A program made the position numbers and the translations under genes. A stretch of 64,000 bases of DNA. Source: Budorcas taxicolor (Eukaryota > Chordata > Mammalia > Artiodactyla > Bovidae). The notes under the pieces were generated by a model. It was not told the origin of the DNA. It was given only the letters and a program-made list of their open reading frames with translations, and did not search any database. Shown in pieces: positions 1-12,664 of the stretch (position 1 is its first letter; every line of letters starts with the position of its first letter). The DNA lies in NCBI RefSeq assembly GCF_023091745.1, contig NC_068926.1, positions 69,128,001-69,192,000 of the forward strand. Direction: 5' to 3'.

Positions 1-1085
1 AACAAGGAAATTCCAGGAAATATCTGCGTCATTGACTATGCTAAAGCCTTAGACTGTGTGGATCACAACCAACTGTGGAAAATTCTTAGAGATGGGAATA
101 AGACCACCTTATTTGCCTCCTGAGAAACCTGTATGCAGGTCAAGAAGCAAGTTAGAACCAGACATGGAACAACTGGCTGGTTCAAAATTGGGAAAGGAGT
201 ACATCAAGATTGTATATTGTCACCCTGCTTATTTAACTTCTATGCAGAGCACATCATGAAAAATGCTGGGCTGGAAGAATCTCAAACTGGAACCAAGACT
301 GCCAGGAGAAATATCAGCAACCTCAGATATGCAGATGACACCACTCTACTGGCAGTGAGTGAAGAGGAACCAAAGAGTCTCTTGATGACAGTGAAAGAGG
401 AGAGTGAAAAGCTCGCTTAAAACTCACCGTTCAAAAAACTAAGATCATGGCATCCAGTCCCATCACTTCATGCAAATAGATGGGGAAAAAGTGAAGACAG
501 TGGCAGATTTTACTTTCGTGGGCTCCAAAATCACTCTGGACAGTGACTGCAGCCATAAAATTAAAACACTCTTGCTCCTTGGAAGAAAAACCATGACAAA
601 CCTAGACAACGCATTAAAAAAACAGAGACCTCACTTTGCCATCTAGTTAAAGCTGTGGTTTTTCCAGTAGTCATGTGTGTATGGATGTGAGAGTTGGATC
701 ATAAAGAAGGCTGAGCACTGAAGAATTGATGCTTTCGAACTGTGATATTGGAGAAGACTCTTGAGAGTCCCTTGGACTGCAAAGATATCAAACCAGTCAA
801 TCCTAAAGGAAATCAACCCTGAATATTCATTGGATTGATGCTGAAGCTCCAATACTTTGGTTACCTAATGCAAAGAGTCGACTCATTTGAAAAGACCCTA
901 ATGCTGGGAAAGATCAAAGGCAGGAGGAGAAGGGGACGACAGAGGATGAGACGGTTGCATGGCATCACCGACTTAATGGACATGAGTCTAAGCAAACTCT
1001 GGGAGATAGTGAAGGACAGGGAATCCTGGTGTGCTGCAGTGTGAGGTTGCGAAGAGCTGGACATGACTCAGTTACTGAACAACAA
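1..1085 (+). mobile_element. BovB (RTE) LINE, 3' part, cut by window start
   Basis: Sense copy starting inside the reverse-transcriptase domain (IDYAKALDCVDHN). The YADD catalytic motif is at 328-339 and the copy ends with the usual 3' tail near GTTACTGAACAAC. The frame is broken early by stops and frameshifts (for example a TGA at 121-123), so it is inactive. The 5' part lies outside the window. Confidence 0.9.
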
Positions 1086-1182
1086 TACTCCCCAGTCTGC
1101 ATATTCAGTGCAATTCCTATCAAAATCCTAGGTGCCTCTTTTGCAGGAATTGACAAATTAATCCTAAAATTAACGTAAGGGA

Positions 1183-1462
1183 GGGGCTTCCCTGGTGGCC
1201 CAGGTGTACAGAATCTGCCTGCTAATGCAAGAGACACGGGTTCCATCTCTGATCCGGGAAGATCCCACTCGCCGCAGGCCAAGTCAGCCCAGCACCACAC
1301 CTACTGAGCCTGTGCTCTGGGGCCTGGGAACTGCAACTACCGAGCCCACGCGCCCAGCTTTGGGAGCCCACGTGCCCTTGCGCCCGTGCTCCACAGGAAA
1401 AGCCCCCACCCCCGCTCAAAGCCGGGGAGACCGGTCCCGTCAAAATAAATAAACAATTTTTT
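1183..1462 (+). mobile_element. CHR-type tRNA-Glu SINE in L1
   Basis: Starts GGGGCTTCCCTGGTGG and shows the tRNA-derived head, the repeated 'ctactgagccc' body and an A-rich end. Imperfect direct repeats flank it (1,166-1,182 and 1,463-1,479), and L1 sequence resumes after it. Confidence 0.85.
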
Positions 1463-1598
1463 AAAATTAATGCACAGGACCCAGAATTGCCAAAACAATC
1501 TTGAACAAAACGGGAAGATGCACACTTCTCTGATCTCAGAACTTAATAAAGGGCACAGTAATCAAGACAACGTGACGGTGACAAAAGGATATAGATAC

Positions 1599-1655
1599 AT
1601 GTATGTGTGTGCGCATGTGCGTGTGTGTGTGCATGCGTGTGTGCGTGTGCATATA
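1599..1655 (+). repeat. TG-rich microsatellite
   Basis: Imperfect (TG)n with GC and CA interruptions, inside the L1 3' half. Confidence 0.85.
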
Positions 1656-2292
1656 TACATAGAGAGAGAATAGAATAGAGATTTGAGTCTATAAATAAAC
1701 CCTCACAGGTTCGGGTAACTGCTTTTTGACAGAGGTAACAGGACAATTCAATGGGAGAAACAGTCTTTTCAACACTTTTGTTCTTGGATAAATGGCTAGT
1801 CTCATGCAAAAGAATGAAGTTGGGTCCCTACCTCACACGATATATCAAAGTTAACTCAAAATGGACTGAAGATCCACATGTAAGTATAAAATTCTTAGTG
1901 AAAAACCACACTCGTATAACGTCATCACCTTGAATTGGCAATGATTTCTTAGATAGGAGAGCAAAAGCACAAGCAACAGAGAAAAAACAGGTTGTATTTC
2001 ATCAGAATTAAAGCCTTTTGTTTGATTTGAAGGGCATCATCGAGACAATCCACAGAATGGAAGAAAGTATTTGAATGTCATGTGTCTTTTAAAGGACTTG
2101 TATCCAGAATATATAAAGAAGGCCTACAACTACTGTAAGAGGAAAACCCACTTTTTAAATGGGCATAGGATTAGAACAGACAATTCCCCCAAAGAAATAC
2201 AAATGGCCAACAAGCTCAGGAAAAGGTGTTCACCGTTAGTCAACAGGGAAATGCAAACCAAAACCACAGTGAGCGATCATTTCACACAATGG

Positions 2293-2552
2293 CACCGCAC
2301 TCCAGTACTCTTGCCTGGAAAATCCCCGGGACGGAGGAGCCTGGTGGGCTGCAGTCCATGGGGTCGCTGAGAGTTGGACACGACTCAGTGACTTCACTTT
2401 CACTTTTCACTTTCATGCATTGGAGAAGGAAATGGCAACCCACTCCAGTGTTCTTGCCTGGAGAATCCCAGGGACGGCGGAGCCCAGTGGGCTGCCGTCT
2501 ATGGGGTCGCACAGAGTCAGACACGACTGCAGCGACTTAGCAGCAGCAGCAG
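2293..2552 (+). mobile_element. BOV-A2 dimeric SINE in L1
   Basis: Two BOV-A monomers in tandem, each with CACTCCAGT, a TGGGCTGC segment and a (GACACGACT) end. They are joined by the TTTCACTTTTCACTTTCATGC linker region (2,397-2,418) and end in (AGC)n at about 2,539-2,552. Confidence 0.88.
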
Positions 2553-3144
2553 GATGGTTTGAAACAAAAAATGCTTGGGGAGACGGAAAGGACAAGGCAA
2601 AGATGTGGAGAAGTCAGAGCTCTCAGATACTTTTGTTGGGAATACAAAACAGTGCAGCTGGTGTGAAAAGAGTTTGGCAGGTAATCAAAAAGTTCATATC
2701 AGGATTATTTTTAACAGCAAAAAGGTGGTAACCCAAATGTCCACTGGCAGAGGAATGGAGAGCAAACTGCAGCGTAGCCATGCAGTGGAGTACTATTCAG
2801 GCATAGAGAGGAATCAAGCACTGACGTGAGGCACAGCGTGGACGGCTATCACACCGTTTACTAAATGAAAGACGTCAGACACCAAAGGCCATACACTGTC
2901 TGACCCCATTTATGGTGGCAGTCAAATCCACGGAGGCAATAGATGGATGGGGGACAGAGGACGGGGAGGAACAGAGGATGAACGACTGCTAACAAGCAAG
3001 CGGCTCCACTCGGGGTGACAGACATGTTTTGGAATTAGCGGTGATGGCTGCACAACTTTATAACCATGCTAAAACCTACCAATTGGTGTGCTTTAAAGTG
3101 GTGAACTGTATGTGTATATAAACAAACATTCCATCTAAAAAAAG

Positions 3145-4700
3145 ATGGTTGGAGTTCAGGCCAAGATGGCAGAGCAGGAAGACCTGAGCTCCCCTCCTCT
3201 CATGGGCGTGCCCAAATCACAACTATTTACAGAGAAACTACTGCTGAGGAAGACCGGGACCCAGATACAAAGGAGGAACCACGTGGCAAGATGGGTAGGA
3301 GGGGTGGAGCGGCACAGCCAAGACCCGTACCTCTGAGTGGGGGCCCCACAAACTGGAAGATAAGTACTACTGCAGAAGCTCTCAGCAAGGAGCTCTGGGT
3401 CTGAGCCCCACACTGGGCTCCCCAGCCCTGGGGTCCTGCCCCAGTAAGACGAGCCCACAGAACATTTGGCTTTGAAGGCCAACAAGGCTTACTTTTGGGA
3501 GTCCCAGAGGACTGTGGGAGAGACTCCACTCTTACAGGGTGCACACAAAATCTCACACGCTCCAGGCCCCAGGGCTGAGGCACTGGTGGGTGAATACCAG
3601 CCTCAGGACCACCGCAGCCCTGCAGCCTGCTGTGGTGGGACCTAGCCCACCTATCAACAGGCCAGCACTGGCCCTGGGACCACCTGGGCCCCTGCTGCCC
3701 ACCCACAGGCCAACACCAGCTCTGAGACATTGTGGGCCTATCTGCCAGCCACCCTGGGGTCTGGTCCCCCAACCTGTGGGCCAACACAAGGCTTGGGACA
3801 CCCCAGATCCTGTAGCTAGCTGTGTCAGGAAATGGCCCTGTCTACCAGCAGACCCACACGAGCTCCAGGATCCCCAGGGCCCTGTGGCCAGAGCTCTGGG
3901 AACTGGATCTGCCCACCAGTGAGCCAGCCCGAGCCCCAGTAACCCCAGGCCCTCGGCTACACCCCCCAGCAGTTCAACAGCAGCTCTGGGGCCCCTAGGC
4001 CTTGCAGTCAGAGCCCACAGGACCTAGCACTGCCTGCCAGTGTGCAGACACCAGGCCCAGGACCCACTTCACCCACTGATGGGAGGCTCCAGCACGGTGA
4101 CCCTAGGCCCTGACCTCACCCTCCAGCAGGGGGACACCAGCCCCAGGATGACCACAGCTCCACAGCCTGCCTTGTCAAGGCCCAGCCAACACCCCAGCAG
4201 CAGCTCCGGGACCCCCACCGCAGACCCCCCCTGAACCCAGCCCTGCCCACCAGCAGGTCAACTCTGGGACGCCTTGGGCCTCTCAGCCAGCAGCCCTGGA
4301 ATCCATCCTCACCGCCCCCAGCAGGCCAATACCACCTCCTCGGAACCTTGGTCTCCTCGGTTAGCTCTGTCAGATCCAGCCCACTCACCACTGCCCCAGA
4401 ACCAGCTCTGGGACACCTCGAACCCACAGCCAGCCACGTAGGAACTGACCCCACCTACCAGAGGGCCAACAGTAGGTCCAAAGACCCTGGCCCCACCACC
4501 TACTGTCCCAGAACCCGGCTCTGTCGGCAGGCCGGCACTAACCCCGAGACCCGCCAGGCCCTGCCAACCAGAGGCCGCAGCCTCCTCCCATGGCAGGGCC
4601 TGGCAACCTGACTGGACCGGGGACCTGCCACACCCACCATGCCGCCCACCATAACAGAAGGACCCGTGCAGCCTACACGGGGCACCCCTACAGCACGTGG
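3145..4700 (+). repeat. GC-rich degenerate repeat array in the L1 leader
   Basis: About 1.5 kb of Pro/Gly-like, CCCAG- and CCAGCA-rich sequence. Recurring phrases include 'agctctggga', 'cccaccagcag' and 'gggcctgt', with no fixed period visible by eye. It reads as an L1 5' UTR or a minisatellite grown within it. Long open frames here on both strands come from low stop-codon frequency. Confidence 0.55.
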
Positions 4701-6502
4701 ACCTGGTGAGCAAGGGGCACAGTGCTGGACACAGAGGATGTCGCCCACAAAAGGCCACTTCGCCAAACTTGGGAAACAGAACCAACTTACTAGAGACAGA
4801 AATAAAAACAGCAAATTCGGCAAAATGAGGCAACAGAGGAACATGTCCTAAACAAAGAAAGAAGATAAAACCCAGAAGAACTAAGTGAAATGGAGCCACA
4901 GGCAATCTACCGGCTACAGAGCTCAAAGTAATGATCATGAAGATGGTGAAACAGCTCAGAAGAAGGATGAGCACAGCGAGAAGGTGAACAAAGAGTTAAA
5001 AGCTATACAGAAGAACCAAACAGAGCTGAGAACACAATAACTGAAATTTAAAACACATGAGAAGGAATCAGTAGATTGGAAGATGCAGAAGAATGATCAG
5101 CTGAGATCACTGAAGCTGAACAGAGAAAAGAACAGAAAGACATGAGGCCAGTTTAAGAGTCCTCTGGGACGACGTCACGCATACTAATATTTGTATTATA
5201 GAGATCCCAGAAGGAGAAGAAAGGGGTGGAGAATATATCTGAAGATATGAGAGCTAAAAATTTCCCTAACCCAGGAAAGGAAACAGACATCCAGGTCCAA
5301 GAAATACAGGATAAACTGAAAAGGGATCACATCAAAACACACTGCAATTAAAATGGCAAAAATGAAAGATAAAGATACTATTAAGAGCCGCAAAGGGAAA
5401 GCAGCAAGTTATGTATAAAGGAAATCCCATTAAGTCTGCCAGCTGAACTTTCAGCAGAAACTCTGAAGACCAGAAAGGAGTGGCAACTATATATTTGAAG
5501 TGATGAAAGGGAAAAACCTACAACCAAGAAAACTCTATTCAGCAAAGTTTCCATTCAGGACTTGATAGAGAAAACAAAAGTTTTACAGACAAGCAAAGAC
5601 TAAAAAAGTTCACCTCCAAACTAGCTTTACAAGAAATGTTAAAGGGACTTCTCTAAGCAAAAAACAAAAGGCCACAACTAAAAACATGAAAATTACAGAA
5701 ATCAAAAGCTCACTGATAACAGGAAGCACACAGAGAAGGTAGTAAATCAATCACATACAAGCAAATAGGAAGGTTAAAAGAAAGCAGTAAACCAGTCTGG
5801 ATCCACAATAAGTATTTAAGGGGTATGCAAAACAGAAGATGTGAAATATGTCAAAACCAGTGGTCATGGGAGAAGGGGGATATTAAGGAGGGGTCATTAA
5901 AATGCATTTGAAATTAAGAGATCAGCAAGTTAAAATGATCATGTATACACACATGTTGTTACATACAAACCTCATGGTAGCCACAAACCCCAAAATAATA
6001 GATACATGCACAGAAAAGGTAAAGGAATTCAAACATCAAATCATAAAAGACAGCCATCAGATCACAAGGCAAGAGAACAAAAGAAGAAAGGGGCAAAAAT
6101 GAAGTACAACAGCTCCAGCAAAACAATTCACGGTGGCAACAAGCACACATCTATCAATAACCACTTTAAATGTAAATGGACAGACAATTCTAATAAAAAG
6201 ACACAGAGCAGCTGCACGGATAAAAAAACGAGACCCATATATACATATGGTGCCCACAGAGACTCACTTCAGACCTGAAGACCCAGACTGAAAGGGAGGG
6301 GCGGGAAAAGGGCACCCCGTGAAAATGGAAATCGCAAGAAAGCTGAGGCAGCAACGCTCAGAGCAGACAAAGCAGACTTTCCAACAAAGACTGTGGTAAG
6401 AGACAGAGAAGGGGCCAATCCAAGGAGATGATGGAAGCATTCTAAGCACATATGCACCCAGCACAGGAACACCTAAACACACGCAGCAAGCACCAAGTGT
6501 GG

Positions 6503-6552
6503 CAACTCACGAGGTCACAGTCGGACACGACTGAGCGACTGAACTGAACTGA
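6503..6552 (+). mobile_element. BovB/BOV-A 3' tail fragment
   Basis: Short sense piece with AGTCGGACACGACTGAGCGA and GAACTGAACTGA, the shared 3' end of BovB and BOV-A elements, inside L1. Confidence 0.75.
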
Positions 6553-6929
6553 GCTATTAAGTGGCATAAAGGGAGAGGTTGACAGTAACACAATGATCGG
6601 AGGGGACCCCACTTCCATCAATGGGCAGATCATCCAGACAGAAAATCAATATGGAGACATTGCCTTGGACGACGTACTAGACCAAACGCAATACACATAT
6701 ATATGTATAAAACATTCCCTCCAAAAGCAGCAGAAAACACTTTCAAGTACATACAAAACATTCTTCAGGAGAGATCACATGCTAGACAACAAGTGTCAGT
6801 AAGTTCAAGAAAACTGAAACTGCATCAAGCATCTTTCCCACCACAATGCTGTAAGACTAGAAATCAACTACAAGAAAAAACTGCAAAAAAATGCAAACAC
6901 GTGGAGGGTAAACAATATGCGGCAAATAT

Positions 6930-7372
6930 ATGACAAAGGTCCATACAGTAAAAGCTGCGGTTTTCCCAGCAGTCGTATAAGGATGTGAGAGCTGGTCCAT
7001 AAAGGAGGCTGAGCACCAAAGAACTGATGCCTTTGAACTGTGGTGCTGGAGAAGACCCTTGAGTCCCTTGGACTGCAAGGAGATCAAACCAGTCAATCCT
7101 AAAGGAAATCAGTCCTGAATATTCATTGGAAGGACTGATGCTGAAGCTCCAACACTCTGGCCACCTGATGCAAAGACGTGACTCACTGGAAAAAACTCTG
7201 ATGCTGGGAAGACTGAAGGCTAAAGAAGAAGGGGTCGGTAGAGGATGAGACAGTTAGACAGCATCACTAACTCAATGGACATGATCTGGGCAAACTCTGG
7301 GACAGGGAAGCTGGCATGCTACATTCCATAGGGTTGCAAAGAGTTGGACACGATTTGGGGGCTGAACAACAA
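6930..7372 (+). mobile_element. BovB 3' fragment in L1
   Basis: Sense BovB from the 'aaagctgcggttttcccag' region (about 6,950) to its 3' end. L1 ORF2 resumes at about 7,376. It is several percent diverged, with small deletions. Confidence 0.85.
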
Positions 7373-8130
7373 ACAATATGCTACTAAACAACCACTGAAG
7401 ACGTCAGAGAAGAAAGTTAAAAAACACCTGGAGATGAATGAAAATGAGGCTACAACAATCCAAAATCTGTGAGGTGTAGCAGAAGCAGTTCCAAGAGGGA
7501 AATTCATATTTATGTAAGCCTACCTCAGGAAACAAGAAAAATCTCCAAGAAGAACTGAACCCTGCACCTAATGGGATTTTAAAAAGGAGAGCAAACAAAA
7601 CCCAAAGTTAGTAGCAGGAAGGAAACCATAAAGAGCAGAAATAAATGAAATAGAGACTTAAAAAACAATAGAAGAGATCAGTGAAACTAATCTTATCTTT
7701 GATAAGACAAACAAAATGGACAAACCTTTAGCCAGACTCATCAAGAAAAAGAGGGCCCACATCAGTAAAATCAGTAATGAAAAAAGAAGCCACAATCAAC
7801 ACCACAAAAGTACAAAGGATAAGATTACTATGAACAACTATATGCCAACAAAATGGACAACTAGAAGAAATGAACAGATTCCTAGAAATGTACAGTCTCC
7901 CAAGACCCAACCCGGAAGAAACAGAAAACATAAAAAATTTACCAGTAATTAAACTGAATTAGTAATAAAAAAAAAAATCCCAACAAACAAAAGTCCAGGA
8001 CTAGATGGCTTCACAGGTGAACTCTACCAAACATTTAGGGAAGAGTTAATACCAATCCTTCCCAAACTATTCAAAAAATTGCAGAGGAAAGAAAGCTTCC
8101 AAACTCACTCTATAAGGCCAGCATAATTTG

Positions 8131-9900
8131 AACGTATCCCAGTTAATCACTTGGATATTTGGGGTTCTTACAATAACATAAGTGCAGTCACTCGATGTGT
8201 TTACTAAGTCCTATATCTAGTGCCTTTTCAACAAATAAAGATTGGTGGGGGGAATATCTACAGCTTATTGATGAAGTCACACGTTGAATTTTCTCAGTGC
8301 CTCTTCACTACAGTCTTTCTGTGCTGTGCACTGAGGTGACTGAGGTTAACACAGCCCCCGGCAAATATGAGAACATGACTTCAGAGAAATCTGGCTTTCT
8401 GGTATAGCTTTTGTAGGTGTAAGTTACAGCAAATCTCTGAATGATGCCTTCTTGCAATTCTCTCTCCCTTTCATTTTTAAAGCTCTACTGGTAATTTACT
8501 GTGTAATGTCTTACTCACTTTCCAGCTCTTTAACCTTTCTCTTGGCAGGAAGCAGTTGCTTTTTGTTTGTTTAATGAGAAGAGATGTTAGAAAGGCCTGC
8601 CTCAGATGTCTTATATTATTGTATTCAGTTCATGCTAAGATTGTAAGTATCCTGAATCTTAAATTAGGGATCTTCTCAGTCAGAGGCTATTAGTACTTAC
8701 ATATTTGCATTAGGTTAGTATGAACTAAAGGAAGGGGGGAAAAAAGCCTCTCATGGGGCTGAGTTGGACTATGTTCTCATAGGACTTCTAAACCAATTTT
8801 GGTAACTGTCATTTTCCAAGCATCAAAACGTAGAAAGGGCCTCAAAATATGGACTGTCAGCAATGTGCAAATCACCTCTCAGATCCATGTACAGATGTAC
8901 CACGGTGCAATCACAGAGAGGCAGTTTAAAAATCTACTCCCTTTGAAATCTTTTCTATTAAACGATGAACATTAAGAATAAAATCATTTTACATGTCAAC
9001 AAAGTTCATAGCAGCAAACAGAACTAAGTAGCCAAACACAACATTTCTATGTTTGAGCATTCAATACCTTCCCTAGGGCACTCAAGCAGGCAGCAGCCTG
9101 TCACCACACGGCCCCTGTCATTTCCTGTTCCAGTTCATCAAACCCCAGGCTTTCCCCAGAAACATACAACCCACATGGAGATTCCTCTGCCAGTCGGAAA
9201 AGATCAATTCAAAGGATGCATAAATTGATATGCCACTCTGGAGTGGGCATGAACGCCATAATCCTACACAACCAATTGTGTTTTAGGTTGATAGCGTGTG
9301 GGCAAAAGCAGCAGGAGCCTAAGTTTAGACCTTGTATTCGGGGTTTCTTTCATACTGACTGGCTTCTCTGTGGCTGCCAATGAATGGATCAAGTTCAAAA
9401 GCTAAAGCCAAGTTGGCAATTTTCTATCTTTGCCTTCCTCTCTTAAAAAAAATACAATAAATAAGTAAGGATATAGCCAATTTACACACACAGGCTTGAT
9501 GAAAAACTTCAATCATTTGTCTTTCCTTCTCAGTGGTACTTAAAATGCTAGGATTTCAGAGTCACATTCACAAACACTTTTATAAACACCACTGATCCCT
9601 AACCCCCCAAAAATCACATGGCTACTGTATGCCCCAATGGAAATGAGGATAACAGCTTAATGCAGAAGTGAGAGGGCTCAAAACCACCTAGCTGGCATAC
9701 TCCCCTTAACCGCGAGCGAGGCACCTGGGATTGCGAAGCAGCACTGAGCTTTCAGAAGCTTGTCGCTGACAGGAGTGGAAAGACAGGCTCCTCCATCTCC
9801 CTTTCTTTCCTGCTTCTAAAGTCGTGGGCAAAATGTCTGCTTTTATTGTTCTGAAGTGGCCAAAACCACTGCCATAAAATGTGCAAAGCAAATTATATAT
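8131..9900. other. intergenic stretch, no recognised feature
   Basis: About 1.8 kb of moderately AT-rich sequence with no repeat family, open frame or splice pattern that I can name. It lies upstream of the HORMAD2 CpG island. Conserved non-coding elements cannot be judged without an alignment. Confidence 0.4.
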
Positions 9901-9904
9901 ACAC

Positions 9905-10192
9905 ATTTTCCTCCTAAAATGCCACCTCCTTTGTGACGCTGTCTTGATTCCCCATTCAGAATGCAGAGCTCCCTTCTCTACATGCCATCATATAATTTCT
10001 ACCTCCATTAATGTTTGCAAACTGTTTTCTATTCGAGTAATGTGTTCACAGGTCTCCCTCTCTTACCAAACTCCCTCTCTCTGAAAAGTTCCACAGCTCA
10101 GGGACCAAGTCTTTATGTCTCTGGTCCCTACAAGGCCAAGCAGAGTTCTTTATAAATGGTAGGGGCAAAATAAATGTTTGATGAATGAATAA
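9905..10192 (+). mobile_element. L2 LINE 3' end
   Basis: Sense L2 3' end with the typical close 'ctcagggaccaagtct ... ggtaggggcaaaataaatgtttgatgaatgaat'. Confidence 0.65.
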
Positions 10193-11368
10193 ATATGGTG
10201 GTGTCAGATTTATGATGGCTGGAAGTTATGATGATGTTAAGAGCAGCTGCTCCTCCACCTCAATCTCTTTTCCCTGCATTTGGCATCATGATTATGTGCA
10301 CTGAAGAAGGAGAGAGATTTAGAGATTACATTTTATATTCAATATGTCTATTTTGATAATGCTCAAGTAAAAACTGTCTTTTGGAAAAATTTCCAGTGTT
10401 AAACTGAATTTGGTGGGGAAAAGTTTCAGTCAGTCAGACAAAAGGCATCTCTGCTTTCAGGGATGGCAGTGTGCTCTCACACACCAGGAAAAAAAAAAAC
10501 GGCAAAATACTAAAAGCTGAGAGGACTCCACAAGTTTCTCACCATAACACCAGGTGCTACCTACAAAAACTGCCAAGAAGAAAGAAGGAACCCTGAATAG
10601 TCTTTGGTCCTCAAAAGCGGAAGTCTGCCTAGATGCTAATGAGTGAGTGACAGCTGTTTCAGGTGCACGGAGCACAGGAGACACACGCGGCATGAAGCAC
10701 AGGAGACACACGTGTCTACGGAGGGAAAGGTCAACTTTAGGCAATGAAAAGTCATCTCAAAAGAGACTTTCCCCCTCCATTTGCATCTGTTTCACATGTT
10801 ATTTTACTACTGGATACAGGATTTGGCAAAACTTTAACAACTGGTTATTTGTAAATTTCTAAACAATGATCACTTTCTCCTACAACAAACGTTTTTTCCT
10901 TCCAAAACAAACAAGATACTTTGCTTTGACAGGGGCAAGTTCCAATCTCTTAGCACTGAAAGGCATTAAAGAAGATGGAAAATTGTTTGAAATACCATAT
11001 AGCACTTTTGAGTTTATGAGGCCATTATCCCAAGGGCTGGATTTAATCAAAAGGTGAAGAGTACAACCTCAAAAGCTTAGCTGACAAGAAGCAAGTCTTG
11101 GGATTTTTGTGTTTAAGCTGTAAGCCAGGTTCTCAGAAAAGTAATCAGAAACTAGACTGGCTGGAAACAAGAAAGAGCCTTGAAGTGAGAGGTGTGATAC
11201 CATGGGTTGTAGCTGTGATTTGGTCTCTCAAAAACCCTGGCGACCTTGAGCAAATTACCCAAACTCTCATCTGTAAAGTTCCTTCATAATTTCTAAAGCC
11301 CCATCAATTTTTTTCATTATTTAAACAAAACATTTATTTACTTATTTATTTTAAACAAAACATTTAAA
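10193..11368. other. intergenic stretch, no recognised feature
   Basis: Mostly unique-looking sequence. A 16-bp motif GCACAGGAGACACACG occurs twice close together, at about 10,672 and 10,697. 11,180-11,300 may hold a decayed MIR end. No gene recognised. Confidence 0.4.
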
Positions 11369-11506
11369 ATATTTTTTATTTGGCTGCACCGGGTCTTAGT
11401 TGCAGCATGCGAACCCTTTGTTGCGGCATGCAGAATCTAGCTCCCTGACCAGGGATGGAACCCAGGCCCCCTGCACTGGGGCATCTTAGCCACTGGACCA
11501 CGAGGG
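11369..11506 (-). mobile_element. CHR-type SINE, antisense
   Basis: Antisense tRNA-derived SINE: a T-rich start, 'ggctgcaccgggtcttag', 'ctccctgaccagggatggaaccc' and 'ggaccacgaggga'. It abuts the Bov-tA that follows. Confidence 0.75.
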
Positions 11507-11508
11507 AC

Positions 11509-11730
11509 ACATACGTACATGCAAGCTCAGTCATATCCGACTCTGCGACCCCACAGACTATAGCCCGCCAGGCACCTCTGTCCGTGGAATTTTCCAGGCA
11601 AGAAAATGGGAGTGGGGTGTCATTTCCTTTCTTCTCCAGGGGCTCTTCCTGACCCAGGGATCTAACCTGTCCCTCTTTCGTCTCTTGCACTGGCAGGCAG
11701 ATTCTTCACCACTGTGCCACCTGGGAAGCC
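11509..11730 (-). mobile_element. Bov-tA SINE, antisense
   Basis: Antisense BOV-A part (CAGTCATATCCGACTCTG ... TTTTCCAGGCAAGA) followed by the antisense tRNA head ending CCACCTGGGAAGCC at 11,730. Confidence 0.85.
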
Positions 11731-12004
11731 TAGCATGATCCATTTTTAATTGTCTAATGTTGCTCTTTAAGTCATCTATTAGTTCATCCAACAATATGAA
11801 TACTCTCAATAAATATAATAAAGGACAGTTTCTGTCCCCAAAGAGTGGTTAAGTCAGTGAGGAAAGTGACGGTTTCACCCACAGCTGCTGGTGCTCATTT
11901 ACCCATTTCAGTTCTAAACAAAGGTCACAAAGGAGCGCAGAAGGGACAATGAATGGAAAGGAGTAGGAGAAACTCCACAGAAGCTCTTGGGAGAAAAGAG
12001 GGTA

Positions 12005-12440
12005 ATTTATCATTTCAGTCCATCAAATTTATTGAGTGATTACTGTGTGTGAGCCACTGTGCTGGGCACTGGGGATCCTGTGGGGACCTGAAGAGATGAG
12101 ACCTTTAATGAAGCTTACTTGTATCCTCGGTGGTGAAGAAAGAAAAACAGGTTAACACATAAATGAGATCCAGAATGCACTTAGTTCTAGGAAGAAAACA
12201 GTGATAAGGAGAGAGAATAATGGTATGTGTCTGTGGTGTCGACTTCATCACCTCAGGGAAGGCTCTTTGGAGATGGTGGTGATCAGCTGACTGAGAACTG
12301 GAGGCAGGTGAGAATGAGCACAGCCAGCACAGCAGGGCTAGCAGCCCCGCCAGAGAAGCAGGAAAACGCTGGGCCGGGAAAGGGCTAGAGCAGAGAGACC
12401 ATCTGCACGGGAGCTCAAAGAGCAGTCACTTTTGGAAAAC
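12005..12440 (-). mobile_element. L2 LINE, antisense 3' part
   Basis: Reverse complement of the L2 3' end ('tttattgagtgattactgtg', 'gctgggcactggggat', 'aggttaacacataaa') followed by decayed upstream L2 sequence. Confidence 0.65.
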
Positions 12441-12461
12441 GTAGAGTTAGAGTGGAATGGC

Positions 12462-12664
12462 TGACCCTTGAACAACACGGGTTTGAACTGCATGGGTCCA
12501 TCTACACGCTGACTGTTGCCAATAAATAGTAACTCTACGATCCACAGCTGGCTTAAACTTCAGAGGCGAATCTCGGATGAGGGTGGCCGACTACAAATTT
12601 ACACTCAGGTTTTTGACTGTGAGGGCCGTCAGCACCGCGACACCCCAACTGTTCAAGGGTCCAC
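12462..12664. mobile_element. Tigger-type (Tc1/mariner) DNA transposon remnant
   Basis: Inverted ends GACCCTTGAACAACACGGG and CCAACTGTTCAAGGGTC with a short AT-rich centre, matching the pogo-like Tigger termini common in mammals. It is a non-autonomous deletion form with no transposase. Confidence 0.7.

Larger units (their letters stand above)
1086..3140 (+). mobile_element. L1 LINE, 3' half (decayed, with nested SINEs)
   Basis: Sense L1 starting in the C-terminal part of ORF2 (remnant of the 'aatgcaatccctatcaaaat' region) and running through the 3' UTR to a short A-rich end near 3,130. It is split by a CHR SINE at 1,183-1,462 and a BOV-A2 at about 2,293-2,552, and carries a TG-rich stretch at 1,599-1,655. 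The coding sequence is full of stops. Confidence 0.8.
3141..8130 (+). mobile_element. L1 LINE, 5' half with long GC-rich leader (decayed)
   Basis: The order is a leader (GAGTTCAGGCCAAGATGGCA start) to about 4,700, ORF1 remnant to about 5,850, and ORF2 endonuclease and early RT remnants from about 6,100. It stops abruptly near the 'ataaggccagcata' region of the RT domain. Stops and small indels occur throughout. It is interrupted by a short BovB/BOV-A tail at about 6,503-6,552 and a BovB at about 6,930-7,372. The missing part is the ORF2 C-terminus and 3' UTR. Family assignment is by recognition of conserved L1 stretches. Confidence 0.75.

Noticed and set aside
3227..4974. Long minus-strand open frames (186 and 221 codons) and plus-strand frames (127 codons)
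   Set aside because: They lie within the GC-rich L1 leader, on both strands at once, with Pro/Gly/Cys-rich low-complexity composition.
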